Made by a program: the position numbers and the translations under genes. The notes under the pieces were generated by a model. The model was not told the DNA's origin. It made no database searches and was given only the letters and a program-made list of their open reading frames with translations. DNA of 62,427 nt from contig QCLU01000010.1 in assembly GCA_003214315.1 (NCBI GenBank), forward strand, positions 1-62,427, given 5' to 3'. This document shows, in pieces, positions 54,222 through 62,427 of this stretch (position 1 is its first letter; each line of letters opens with the position of its first letter). Origin of the DNA: Prochlorococcus sp. AG-418-D13 (GTDB taxonomy: Bacteria > Cyanobacteriota > Cyanobacteriia > PCC-6307 > Cyanobiaceae).

Positions 54222-55433
54222 ATGGCAAGTAATTTACAGGCACAAAAACAATTAATTTCTTCTAAAAATATCTTAATTATTCAAGATATTGATGGGGTTT
54301 GTATTCCTTTAGTTAAAGATCCAATGACTAGAAAGTTAGAATCAAAATATATCTATGCAGTAAAAAAATTTGCAGAGGAATTCTTTGTTTTAACTTGCGG
54401 GGAACATGAAGGTCCAAGAGGGGTTAACAGAATAATAGAAAGGAGTTTAAATAGCACTACTGAGCCTAAAAACAAAGAACTATACTTAAGAGGTTTAGCA
54501 GCGTGTGGAGTAGAGTATCAAGATAATAAAGGAGAAATAAGTTTTGAAGGAGTCTCAGAAAAAGAACTAAATTTTTTATCTAAAGTACCTAATTTAATAA
54601 GACCAAAATTTAATTTTATAGTTAAGAATATTTTCCCTGAACTTAGCCAAGAAGTTATCAATTTTCACGCAGTAAAATCGATATGTGAAACACGCTTCTC
54701 GCCAACAATTAATTTCAATAGCCTATTTGATTTAGTTGACAAAGATTCTGATAAAAGAAAGCTTATTCAAATTAGTTTTGAAAAAATGATGAATGAAATC
54801 ATCTTAAAAGCTGAATCCGAAGGCCTCAAAAACTCATTTTTCCTTCATATTTCACCAAATTTAGGTAATAAAAATGGTAGGGAAACAATTAAACTTTCTT
54901 CTCAAGATGATATCGGATCAACAGACATACAATTACTTATTAAAGGAGCAGTTAAAGATTCTGGAGTTTTATTTCTTTTAAATAAATTTATTGCGGATAA
55001 AACTGGTAAAGCTCCTTTTGGAAAAAATTTTAATTTTAGAAACTCTCCAAATTCTGTTACGGAAAAAATTGATTTATGCAAAAGAACTATTCAAAAAGAA
55101 AATATGCCTTTGATTGTAGGAGTTGGAGACACAGTAACATCAAAAAAAAATAATGATGAAAAAAGTTATTTAAGAGGAGGAAGTGACAGGTCTTTTCTAG
55201 AATTAATACAAATATTGGGTAATGAATTTGGGATCAAGAATAAAATAATTTTTGTAGACAGTAGTTCTGGTGAAGTTGAAAGACCCTCTACAAAAAAAAA
55301 TGGTTTGATAGGGATTAGCGATGTTTATGACAACTTAAAGTTTGACATAGTTTTTAAAAATGGTCCCAAAGAATACATAAGTTGGTTTATTGAACTTGCT
55401 AATAAGAGATCAAACTTTAAAAAAAATAGTTGA
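54222..55433 (+). CDS. stpA: Glucosylglycerol-3-phosphatase-like HAD protein
   Basis: About 403 residues from ATG 54222; ATG 54213 adds three. The HAD-type motif I is ILIIQDIDGVCIPLVKDPMTRK. A late acidic motif is GVGDTVTSKKNNDEKSYLRGGSDRSFLELI. Length and the IQDIDGVC opening fit StpA/GGPP, which dephosphorylates glucosylglycerol phosphate to the compatible solute. A related glucosylglycerate role is possible in Prochlorococcus. Divergent from the GpsA-like gene, which supports a shared pathway. Confidence 0.75.
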   Translation: MASNLQAQKQLISSKNILIIQDIDGVCIPLVKDPMTRKLESKYIYAVKKFAEEFFVLTCGEHEGPRGVNRIIERSLNSTTEPKNKELYLRGLAACGVEYQDNKGEISFEGVSEKELNFLSKVPNLIRPKFNFIVKNIFPELSQEVINFHAVKSICETRFSPTINFNSLFDLVDKDSDKRKLIQISFEKMMNEIILKAESEGLKNSFFLHISPNLGNKNGRETIKLSSQDDIGSTDIQLLIKGAVKDSGVLFLLNKFIADKTGKAPFGKNFNFRNSPNSVTEKIDLCKRTIQKENMPLIVGVGDTVTSKKNNDEKSYLRGGSDRSFLELIQILGNEFGIKNKIIFVDSSSGEVERPSTKKNGLIGISDVYDNLKFDIVFKNGPKEYISWFIELANKRSNFKKNS

Positions 55434-55473
55434 CTTTTTAATTTTCGAATGACAATTTATAAATAATAGATTC

Positions 55474-56406
55474 ATGAAAGAAAAATTCCCCTCAATATAT
55501 AAAGAACCTATAGAAACATTGCAAATTAACATAGGTTATAAATGCAATCAGGCTTGTAAGCATTGTCATGTCAATTCGAGTCCCCTAAGGACTGAAAAGA
55601 TGTCCAATGAAATGATATCTCTTATTCCAAAGATAATTGAAAAATACAGAATCAAGACTTTAGATATTACAGGTGGCGCCCCAGAACTTCACCCAGAGTT
55701 TAAAAACCTAATAACCAGTTTGAGCACAAAACAAGTTGATATTATTGATAGGTGCAATTTGACAATTTTCTTTGAAGAAGGTTATGAAGATCTTCCTCAA
55801 TTTCTTGCAAAGAATAAAGTGATAGTAACTGCTTCTCTACCATGTTATGAAAAAAATAATGTTGATTTTCAAAGGGGTTTTGGGGTTTTTGAAAAAAGTA
55901 TTAATGCCATAAAAATTCTTAATGATTTAGGCTATGGAAAGAAAGAAAATGGATTACAATTAAACCTTGTTTACAATCCTGTAAGCCCAATCCTTCCTCC
56001 TTCTCAGGAAATATTGGAGAAGGATTATAAAAAAATACTATTCGAAAAATACAATATCGTTTTTAATAATTTATACACAATAACTAATATGCCAATAAAT
56101 AGATATGAAGAATCTCTTAGAAGAGAAGGGAAACTAAATACTTATTACAAATTACTAAAAGAAAATTTTAATGAAAAAAATTTAGAAAATCTTATGTGTA
56201 AAAAGACAATTAGCGTAAATTGGCTAGGGGAAATTTATGATTGTGACTTTAACCAACAAATAAATTTCCGAGAGAACAAAGGACCAAAGACACTTTTTGA
56301 TCTATTGGATGAATCATTTACTTTTGACTACGGGGTGGCTGTAAAAGAACATTGTTTTGCTTGCACTGCAGGTGCAGGGTCAAGTTGTGGAGGTACTTTA
56401 AGTTAA
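55474..56406 (+). CDS. arsS: ArsS-like radical SAM protein
   Basis: 310 residues. The radical SAM cluster is YKCNQACKHCHVNS (CxxxCxxC, near residues 28-36), then DITGGAPELHPEF. The C-terminal DUF3641-type extension has CKKTISVNWLGEIYDCDFNQQ and HCFACTAGAGSSCGG, giving extra Cys for an auxiliary cluster. This matches the arsenosugar-biosynthesis radical SAM protein, thought to attach the adenosyl group to dimethylarsenic. It lies 40 bp after stpA on the same strand. Confidence 0.88.
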   Translation: MKEKFPSIYKEPIETLQINIGYKCNQACKHCHVNSSPLRTEKMSNEMISLIPKIIEKYRIKTLDITGGAPELHPEFKNLITSLSTKQVDIIDRCNLTIFFEEGYEDLPQFLAKNKVIVTASLPCYEKNNVDFQRGFGVFEKSINAIKILNDLGYGKKENGLQLNLVYNPVSPILPPSQEILEKDYKKILFEKYNIVFNNLYTITNMPINRYEESLRREGKLNTYYKLLKENFNEKNLENLMCKKTISVNWLGEIYDCDFNQQINFRENKGPKTLFDLLDESFTFDYGVAVKEHCFACTAGAGSSCGGTLS

Positions 56407-56412
56407 AACCTG

Positions 56413-56865
56413 CTAAATGCAATTAGGACAAATAGCTCTTACATTTAAAGAGGACTCAATTAGTTTAAAACCATTAACTTTTGCTGCAACTTTGCCTGCC
56501 TCTAAAACTTCATCATTTTCGAATTCTTCCGTTCTTCCACACCTGATACAAATCAAATGATGATGGTCCGGTGTGTCGTTACTTAGCAATTCATATCTGT
56601 GCCCACCCTCACTGAGTTCTAATTCATGAAGTAAACCCATTTGTACTAAAAGTCTTAAAGTTCTATAAATTGTTGCTAGTGAAACTTTAGAGCTTGTTTT
56701 AACTAACTTTTCATGAACCTCTTCAGCACTAAGATGCTTTCCAGAGCCAATATTTTCAAATAAATTAAGAACCTTTAGCCTCTGAGGAGTTAACCTCTTA
56801 CCATCTTTATGTAAACCATCACCAAGAGGAGATGTTATGACATTGTATTGCGAGGATAATGACAA
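56413..56865 (-). CDS. fur: Fur-family metal regulator
   Basis: 150 residues. The winged-helix half has RLTPQRLKVLNLFENIGSGKHLSAEEVHEKL and SLATIYRTLRLLVQMGLL. The metal half has the PDHHHLICIRCGRTEEF regulatory His cluster and two CxxC pairs (CIRC, CPNC) for structural zinc. The sequence cannot settle iron (Fur), zinc (Zur) or peroxide (PerR) sensing. Convergent with arsS, divergent from the isochorismatase-like gene. Confidence 0.88.
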   Translation of the reverse strand: MSLSSQYNVITSPLGDGLHKDGKRLTPQRLKVLNLFENIGSGKHLSAEEVHEKLVKTSSKVSLATIYRTLRLLVQMGLLHELELSEGGHRYELLSNDTPDHHHLICIRCGRTEEFENDEVLEAGKVAAKVNGFKLIESSLNVRAICPNCI

Positions 56866-56981
56866 AATTAACCAATGGCTATTCTCAATAATAACTCTAG
56901 ATGAGAGTAATACAACTTATTTATTTAAAATGTTTACTAAAGTTCTTCAAAATATTATGTTAGATGTATCTTTATAAGTAA

Positions 56982-57551
56982 ATGATGAATGATCAAGAAA
57001 TCTCTTCTGATAAATTATCATCGAAAGTAAACGCCTTGCTAATTATTGATATTCAGGAAAAAATAATAAGACCAATTTTTAATAAGGATTCAATAATCAA
57101 AAACATCAAAAAGCTAATAGATGCCTACCAAATTTTAGAAGAAAACATATTTATATCTGAACAGAACCCACTCAAATTAGGGGTAACGATCCCTGAATTA
57201 TCACCCATAGCAGGATTTAGAAAATTTGAAAAAATGGAATTTAGCCTAGCTAAATTAGAAGAATTTTTAAAAGAACTTAAAGATAAGAAAATCAGTAATT
57301 TGATAGTTTGCGGGATCGAAACGCATATTTGTATTCAACAAACAGTCTTAGATAGCTTACAAAAAGGATATGAAGTTACCCTCATATCTGATGCCATTGG
57401 AAGTCGAAATATGGTAGATCATGAAATAGCATTACAAAGAATGACTCATAGTGGGGCGATCTTAACAACAACTGAATCAATAATTTTTGAATTATGCAAA
57501 ACTGCGGATAGAAAAGAATTTAAAGAAATTAGAAATATAATTATAAGTTAA
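56982..57551 (+). CDS. Isochorismatase-family hydrolase
   Basis: 189 residues with the cysteine-hydrolase triad pattern: Asp in LLIIDIQEKI, Lys in FRKFEKMEF, and nucleophile Cys in LIVCGIETHICIQQTVLDSL. The isochorismatase fold follows (YEVTLISDAIGSRNMVDHEIALQRM). Such proteins hydrolyse amides or isochorismate; the substrate is unknown. Divergent from fur with 116 bp between starts, so Fur control is possible but no clear box was seen. Confidence 0.85.
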   Translation: MMNDQEISSDKLSSKVNALLIIDIQEKIIRPIFNKDSIIKNIKKLIDAYQILEENIFISEQNPLKLGVTIPELSPIAGFRKFEKMEFSLAKLEEFLKELKDKKISNLIVCGIETHICIQQTVLDSLQKGYEVTLISDAIGSRNMVDHEIALQRMTHSGAILTTTESIIFELCKTADRKEFKEIRNIIIS

Positions 57552-57629
57552 AGAAAAATAAAGACTGGTTTGTTGTTTAGAGATAATTTAATATTTTATT
57601 AGAGATAAATTTTTAGGTTTTATTTGAAT

Positions 57630-58661
57630 ATGAAATTAGTTACTGAAAACTTCCTTCTAGCAATATCTATCTTTTTTATTGGAACTTTATTGTCGATAAT
57701 AATTTCTAAACTTTCAAAAATATTTTTAAAAAAGATTTCCAAAAGAACAAAAACAAATTTCGATGATTTTATTTTTGAGGTGATTTCTGGAATTATAAAA
57801 CCTATAGGTTTCCTCCTCTCATTTTATTTTTCAATTGACTATTTTTTTGCTGATGAAATAACTTTCATCTCTGTCTTATTGAATATTTTGAAATTATTTA
57901 TATTGATAATCATCATAAAAGCTCTCAATAAAGTTTTAATAAGATCTTTAACAGAGTCGACCTCGAAAATTAATGATTCCTCAATCAGTTCAATGGTATC
58001 TTCACTAACTCCATTGATAAAAGCATTAACATGGACTATTGGCTCTATATTTTTCTTACAAAATATCGGTGTTCAAATGACTGCTATTTGGGCTTTACTA
58101 AGTGCAGGAGGTATTGGAGCAGGATTAGCTTTAAAAGACCCAGTTCAGGAGTTTTTTGAATACATAACAATTTTGCTTGATAAACCTTTTCAAAAAGGTG
58201 AGTTTATAAAATCTGATGGAGTCCTCGGAATGGTTGAGAGAGTGGGAGTAAGATCCTCAAGGATAAGGAGTATTAATGGAGAAGTAATAGTAATGAGTAA
58301 TAGCGCCCTTACAAATGGAATAATTTCAAATTACGCACAAATGGAAAAAAGGAGGTTAGTGCACAAATTGGGAGTTGTTTATGAAACCTCTCCAAAACTC
58401 ATGAAATTGATTCCAATAATAATTAAAAAAATAGTTGAAGAGACAAAAAATGCATCTTTTGATAGATGTCATTTCACAGATTTTGGCGACTTCAGTCTTA
58501 ATTTCGAACTTGTTTATTACATCCCAACAAATAATTATCTCGCTGCAATGGAAGCTCAACAATATATAAATTTAAGAATTATTGAGGAATTTGCAGTTAA
58601 TAATATAGAGTTTGCATTCCCAACACAAACCTTAAATATTGAAAGTAACAAAGCCAAATGA
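57630..58661 (+). CDS. Small-conductance mechanosensitive channel (MscS)
   Basis: About 343 residues from ATG 57630; a TTG 6 bp earlier is also possible. Several N-terminal spans, then the pore helix and beta domain ALLSAGGIGAGLALKDPVQEFFEYITILLDKPFQKGEFI, characteristic of MscS. The C-terminal cytosolic domain is short. It releases solutes on hypo-osmotic shock. Neighbouring glucosylglycerol genes make a link to osmotic balance plausible. It overlaps the convergent SDR by 30 bp. Confidence 0.85.
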   Translation: MKLVTENFLLAISIFFIGTLLSIIISKLSKIFLKKISKRTKTNFDDFIFEVISGIIKPIGFLLSFYFSIDYFFADEITFISVLLNILKLFILIIIIKALNKVLIRSLTESTSKINDSSISSMVSSLTPLIKALTWTIGSIFFLQNIGVQMTAIWALLSAGGIGAGLALKDPVQEFFEYITILLDKPFQKGEFIKSDGVLGMVERVGVRSSRIRSINGEVIVMSNSALTNGIISNYAQMEKRRLVHKLGVVYETSPKLMKLIPIIIKKIVEETKNASFDRCHFTDFGDFSLNFELVYYIPTNNYLAAMEAQQYINLRIIEEFAVNNIEFAFPTQTLNIESNKAK

Positions 58662-59633
58662 TCTACAAATCTCTTCACTTAAAATCCAGAGTTTCGAAGC
58701 CAACTCCGAATTATTTGCCTCATCACTAACCTTGCTTTCAACTAATTTATGTTTTTTAAAAGATATAAGTTTATTACTTAAATGAACGTAACCAATATTA
58801 TTTAAATTTGAATCAAAAACAATTTCAGAAAGTATCCTACCAGCATTTTCTATACTTTCAGAAATTCCTAAAATATTTTTTGCAACTTCAGAAAAAATCA
58901 AATAGCCAAAGAGATTAAAACGTTTACTATATCTAAAAAAACCTGAATCATCATTTGGTATTACGAGTCCGGGAGCCCAAGTAATAACAGAAATTTTACT
59001 AGATGATATTTTTAATTTTTTTGCAAGTTCTTTAGCAAACAAAATATTACATAACTTACTATTTTTATAAGATTCATCAGCATTAAAATTTAAAAATTGA
59101 CCCGTAACTTTTTTTCTAAAATCAACTAGATTTTTAAGCCCTGCTTTCTTTCCTATATTTCCACCTGAGCTATTGGGATCATGTACATCTGATGAGGTAA
59201 TAATGATTTTAGATTCTTCTTTATCTCTAATTAAATCTTTTAAAATGTTCACTAAGTAAAAATGTGCAAGATGATTAACTGCAAAAGTTAGTTCTATCCC
59301 TTGTTTTGATACTTTAGGGTAAAAAGAACCCGTATATTGCAATCCTGCATTTAAGACAACAACATCTAAAAAAATCTTTTTGCTAATAAAGTAATCCTTA
59401 ATTTTTTTAATATTCTCTAGATTTGAAAGATCACAATTTTCAATAATATTTAAATATTTACTGAGGTGATATTTATCAAAATACTTCTCAATTGTTTTGA
59501 GAAATTCATTCTTTCTTAATTCAGATTTTAATACAATGTATAAATTATTTTTCGTCTTTAGTAAATTAATGATGGCAAAAAGTCCTATACCTGAATTACC
59601 TCCAGTAATTAAAATATTTACATTTTTAATCAT
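58632..59633 (-). CDS. Short-chain dehydrogenase (POR/retinol-dehydrogenase-like)
   Basis: 333 residues. The Rossmann motif is NILITGGNSGIGLFAII, followed by VVLNAGLQ, SSDVHDPNSSGG and YKNSKLCNILFAKELAKKL with the catalytic Tyr and Lys. WAPGLVI is the usual P-x-x-V region. It is more like light-independent retinol-dehydrogenase/WWOX-type SDRs than true protochlorophyllide reductase. Substrate unknown. The tail overlaps mscS by 30 bp. Confidence 0.82.
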   Translation of the reverse strand: MIKNVNILITGGNSGIGLFAIINLLKTKNNLYIVLKSELRKNEFLKTIEKYFDKYHLSKYLNIIENCDLSNLENIKKIKDYFISKKIFLDVVVLNAGLQYTGSFYPKVSKQGIELTFAVNHLAHFYLVNILKDLIRDKEESKIIITSSDVHDPNSSGGNIGKKAGLKNLVDFRKKVTGQFLNFNADESYKNSKLCNILFAKELAKKLKISSSKISVITWAPGLVIPNDDSGFFRYSKRFNLFGYLIFSEVAKNILGISESIENAGRILSEIVFDSNLNNIGYVHLSNKLISFKKHKLVESKVSDEANNSELASKLWILSEEICRSFGFVTFNI

Positions 59634-59856
59634 TTAACTTGCTATATATTTTTTTATAATAAAAAAATTTATAGGTTTTTTTATATTTTAATCTTATAAA
59701 TTATTGTTAAAACACTGAAAACTTAGTCACTAGTAATTGAGTCAGTTGATTATTATTAATCTACTCTCATTACAAGTATTGGATGAAATATATAACCTTA
59801 AGCGCAGAAGTAATAATTTGTTCCATAAATTTCTTTAATCATAAGATTTATATTTA

Positions 59857-61140
59857 ATGTCAAAAGAATATATGCCAGATGTTCTTGTTTTGGGTGCAGG
59901 GCCTGCAGGTATGGCAATTGCCTCAGCTTTAGGGAAGGAAAAATTAGATGTTGAAGTGCTTTCTCCAAATGGTCCAGATGAACCTTGGCCAAACACATAT
60001 GGCATTTGGGGGAAAGAAGTTGATCAACTCGGACTTCAGGATTTACTTGAATATAGATGGAAGAATACTGTAAGTTTTTTTGGGCATGGCGCTTTAGAAG
60101 AACAGGACGACGAGAATAAAGCCACGGAACATTCATTAGATTATGGACTATTTGATAAGAAGAAACTCCACAATTATTGGTTTAATGAATGCAATAAGTC
60201 TCTTATTAAATGGCATCAAGGATTTGCAAACAAAATACATTTTGAAAAATACAAAAGTACAGTAACTACAAAAGATGGCAATACTTACTCTGCAAGATTA
60301 GTAGTAGATGCAACAGGATATGATCCTGTTTTTCTTAAATTAAAATCGTGTGGTCCCTTAGCAGTCCAAACTTGTTATGGGATAGTAGGAAATTTTAGTA
60401 AACCTCCACTTAAAAAAGGGCAATTTGTATTAATGGACTATCGAAATGACCATCTTAACGATGAGCAAAAAAAAGAACCGCCAACTTTTCTTTATGCCAT
60501 GGATATGGGGGATGGGAAATATTTTCTTGAAGAGACATCTCTTGGTTTAGTAAATCCACTAACAATGGAAAATTTAAAAGAGAGACTAGAGAAGAGGCTT
60601 TCTTATCGAAATATATCAATCACAAGCATGCAACATGAAGAACTTGGCTTATTTCTCCCTATGAATATGCCAATCCCAGATTTCAAACAACAAATACTTG
60701 GATATGGTGGTGCTGCTTCAATGGTACATCCTGCATCTGGATATTTAATTGGTAATGTTTTAAGAAGAGCTCCACTTGTCGCAAAGGCCGTCTCAGAAGC
60801 AATTAAAAACAAAAATCTAAGTACCTATCATATTGCTAGGAAAGGTTGGGAAACTTTGTGGTCAAAAGAATTAATTCGGAAGAAATCACTTTACCAATTT
60901 GGATTAGAAAAACTCATGAGGTTCGACGAGAAACTGTTGAGAGAATTTTTTGGCAGTTTTTTCCAACTACCTAAAAATCAATGGTATGGTTTTCTGACTG
61001 ATACTCTTTCCTTAAGAGAGATTGTATATGCGATGTTTGTAATGTTTATAAAGGCTCCATGGAGTGTAAAGAAAGGTCTTATGATTATGCATGGTAGAGA
61101 ATTTAAAATGTTACTTAGGATAATATTTCCAAATACATAG
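59857..61140 (+). CDS. crtL-e: Lycopene cyclase (CrtL; likely epsilon/beta form)
   Basis: 427 residues. FAD motif PDVLVLGAGPAGMAIASALG, then PNTYGIWGKEVD, ARLVVDATGYDP, FLYAMDMGDGKYFLEETSL and YGGAASMVHPASGYLIGNV, all CrtL landmarks. It closes lycopene ends to beta or epsilon rings. Prochlorococcus carries CrtL-b and CrtL-e. The neighbours here (fur, isochorismatase, mscS, SDR) agree with what I recall for the MED4 CrtL-e locus, so I favour that member, unproved. The product feeds zeaxanthin and alpha-carotene. Confidence 0.85.
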   Translation: MSKEYMPDVLVLGAGPAGMAIASALGKEKLDVEVLSPNGPDEPWPNTYGIWGKEVDQLGLQDLLEYRWKNTVSFFGHGALEEQDDENKATEHSLDYGLFDKKKLHNYWFNECNKSLIKWHQGFANKIHFEKYKSTVTTKDGNTYSARLVVDATGYDPVFLKLKSCGPLAVQTCYGIVGNFSKPPLKKGQFVLMDYRNDHLNDEQKKEPPTFLYAMDMGDGKYFLEETSLGLVNPLTMENLKERLEKRLSYRNISITSMQHEELGLFLPMNMPIPDFKQQILGYGGAASMVHPASGYLIGNVLRRAPLVAKAVSEAIKNKNLSTYHIARKGWETLWSKELIRKKSLYQFGLEKLMRFDEKLLREFFGSFFQLPKNQWYGFLTDTLSLREIVYAMFVMFIKAPWSVKKGLMIMHGREFKMLLRIIFPNT

Positions 61141-61147
61141 TTTAAAA

Positions 61148-61855
61148 ATGAGAACTTTACTAATAAGTGGAGCCAGTAGAGGAATAGGACTAAATATTGC
61201 ACATAAAGAATTAAAAGAAGGTAATAGAATTAGTGTTGGCATAAGAGATTTAGAATCATTAAAAGGAAGCGCTATTGATCCAAATAAATGGCCAGAAGGA
61301 AGAATTATAATAAATCACTATGATGCATTAAAAAAAATTACTGCCGAAAATTGGATAAAAAATACCGTAGATGAATTTGGAGGCTTTGATTCAGTAATAA
61401 ATTGTTCTGGAGTATTATCGAAAGTTCCTCTCTTATACAAAGATGGTGATGAAGAAGATATTTTAAATACATTAAATATCAATTTTTTGGCTATTTGGAA
61501 TTTATGTAGGCTTTCTTGGGATCATTTATGTACCTCAGGCAGAGGAAGAATTATTGTTTTAGTTTCAATGAGTGGGAAAAGATCTAAAGGTGATTTAGCC
61601 GCTTATTCTTCTTCAAAGTTTGCTTTGATGGGATTATGCCAAGCGATGAAAAATAAAGGTTGGGATAAAAATATAAGGGTTTCAGCAATTTGCCCAAGCT
61701 GGGTTAATACCAAAATGGCTCAAAATATCTCTTCCTTAGACAAATCAAGCATGACACAACCTGAAGATATTGCTGAAATATGCTCTACTATTTTAAAGTT
61801 ACCTACCCAATCAGTTCCATTTGAAATTGCCTTAAATTGTAATTATGAAATTTAA
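61148..61855 (+). CDS. Short-chain dehydrogenase/reductase
   Basis: 235 residues. NAD(P) motif TLLISGASRGIGLNIA, then NCSGV, the catalytic triad with YSSSKFALMGL (Tyr, Lys) and VSMSGKRS, and CPSWVNTKMA. A classical SDR of normal length. It follows lycopene cyclase by 7 bp, so co-transcription is likely, but nothing in the sequence ties it to carotenoids. Its stop overlaps the next convergent gene by 4 bp. Confidence 0.85.
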   Translation: MRTLLISGASRGIGLNIAHKELKEGNRISVGIRDLESLKGSAIDPNKWPEGRIIINHYDALKKITAENWIKNTVDEFGGFDSVINCSGVLSKVPLLYKDGDEEDILNTLNINFLAIWNLCRLSWDHLCTSGRGRIIVLVSMSGKRSKGDLAAYSSSKFALMGLCQAMKNKGWDKNIRVSAICPSWVNTKMAQNISSLDKSSMTQPEDIAEICSTILKLPTQSVPFEIALNCNYEI

Positions 61856-62394
61856 CCTAAATTGAAAATTAAGTAAGCCATTGAAATCATTGCAATTGCA
61901 ATAAATAAACCTTTTATTCGATTAGTTAGCAATGAAAAAAGAGATAAATCTTCAGAAAAGTATCCGCCAAAACTTCCTGTAATACATAATATAACCATTG
62001 GTAGAGATGCCATTCCGAAAGAATAAGATATAGATTTTACAAATCCAAAATTTAAATAATTAAAAATAAAGGAACTTAATGAAAACAATAAAAATGATGC
62101 AAATAGAGTAATGGAAACTTCAGCATCCAAAGTGTGAGGTAAGCTACCCTTTAATTCAAATTGCTTTTTACATTCTCTAATTTGTCTTTTAGAAAGCTTT
62201 AAATAACCAGTTTCCGGAATTCTTTGCGACTTATATTTTCTTAGTAATCTTGCTTCAAGCGTTTCTGGCTCCTTTGTCATAATTGATGTTAATAATTCAT
62301 CTGGCTTTAATTTCTTAATTTTCTTTTCAAGATTATCCGTTTTCCCAATCCTATAAAGGTCTCCTACTCTAATAAGGTAAACATATCCCGACAT
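61852..62394 (-). CDS. GIY-YIG-like domain fused to membrane spans
   Basis: 180 residues. The N-terminal 80 residues match a Mug113/T5orf172-like GIY-YIG domain: GYVYLIRVGDLYRIGKTDNLEKKIKKLKP, LEARLLRKYKSQRIPETGYLKL. The C-terminal 95 residues contain three membrane spans (about 97-114, 124-142, 160-178). A nuclease-like module tethered to membrane is unusual; it may be a DNA- or ligand-binding derivative rather than an enzyme. The full start lies in the window. Confidence 0.65.
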   Translation of the reverse strand: MSGYVYLIRVGDLYRIGKTDNLEKKIKKLKPDELLTSIMTKEPETLEARLLRKYKSQRIPETGYLKLSKRQIRECKKQFELKGSLPHTLDAEVSITLFASFLLFSLSSFIFNYLNFGFVKSISYSFGMASLPMVILCITGSFGGYFSEDLSLFSLLTNRIKGLFIAIAMISMAYLIFNLG

Positions 62395-62427
62395 TTGCGT
62401 TGTAGAATTAATACTGTTCCTATTTAG

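Noticed and set aside
58632..59633. True light-dependent protochlorophyllide reductase
   Set aside because: The sequence fits a generic SDR; the conserved Cys-rich substrate region of POR was not seen.
59798..60136. 112-codon minus-strand ORF
   Set aside because: Lies over the lycopene cyclase N-terminus including its FAD motif; no independent support.

Overview
The window is a very AT-rich chromosome segment from a marine picocyanobacterium, most likely a high-light Prochlorococcus. Evidence: small compact genes with short or overlapping intergenic gaps, a CrtL-type lycopene cyclase, B12-dependent NrdJ, DUF3764/DUF3303/DUF4278 small proteins, a cyanobacterial 6S RNA next to purK, and tRNA-anchored islands. 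The species assignment is inference from gene content; no database was searched.

Layout. (1) About 1-9.56 kb is accessory DNA. Positions 1816-9560 look like one integrative element inserted in the 3' end of the 6S RNA gene. A 33-bp copy of the 6S 3' end lies at each edge. A tyrosine recombinase starts 60 bp inside the left edge. A 10-bp repeat (TGGTCCTGCA) sits in phased clusters inside both ends, as expected of integrase arm sites. Cargo: a DUF3764-like protein, a GIY-YIG nuclease, a double ribbon-helix-helix protein, several unknown ORFs and a secreted propeller-like protein. Positions 1-1815 hold further small island genes, one behind a consensus cyanobacterial LexA box. (2) 9.5-33.5 kb is core genome: 6S RNA, purK, aroB, midA-like, a TPM protein, a phosphoesterase, nadA, ctp, ispG, a family-4 uracil-DNA glycosylase, an aminotransferase, phnD-phnC-phnE, a GDSL esterase, DUF92, rsmE, an EcfA-like ATPase, hslO, a CPP1-like protein, prfC, a methyltransferase and nrdJ. 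(3) 33.6-39.2 kb mixes small proteins, a glutamine-II (downstream-peptide) riboswitch controlling a DUF4278 peptide, and a second island anchored on tRNA-Ser(UGA). That island is bounded by a 3' tRNA copy at 39147-39167 and carries a sigma factor ending after region 2.4, an M23 peptidase-like protein and small membrane proteins, but no integrase. (4) 39.2-62.4 kb is mostly core: Tic20-like protein, glyoxalase, GMC and FAD oxidases, a CbiX-like chelatase with a metal-binding tail, a SulP transporter, the metY-metA pair, a GpsA-like protein divergent from a glucosylglycerol-phosphatase-like gene, ArsS-like radical SAM, Fur, MscS, lycopene cyclase and two SDRs.

The most striking cross-cutting feature is a roughly 47-bp repeat found six times intact and once truncated, only in the two islands. 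Each intact copy ends exactly at the start codon of an accessory gene. It contains a -10-like box, then a short GC hairpin and U-tract like a tiny intrinsic terminator, then ATG or GTG with no Shine-Dalgarno. It resembles a mobile promoter/leader cassette. From memory it may be the roughly 48-bp Prochlorococcus island repeat called PRE1; I could not check this. One of the genes it drives is the truncated sigma factor.
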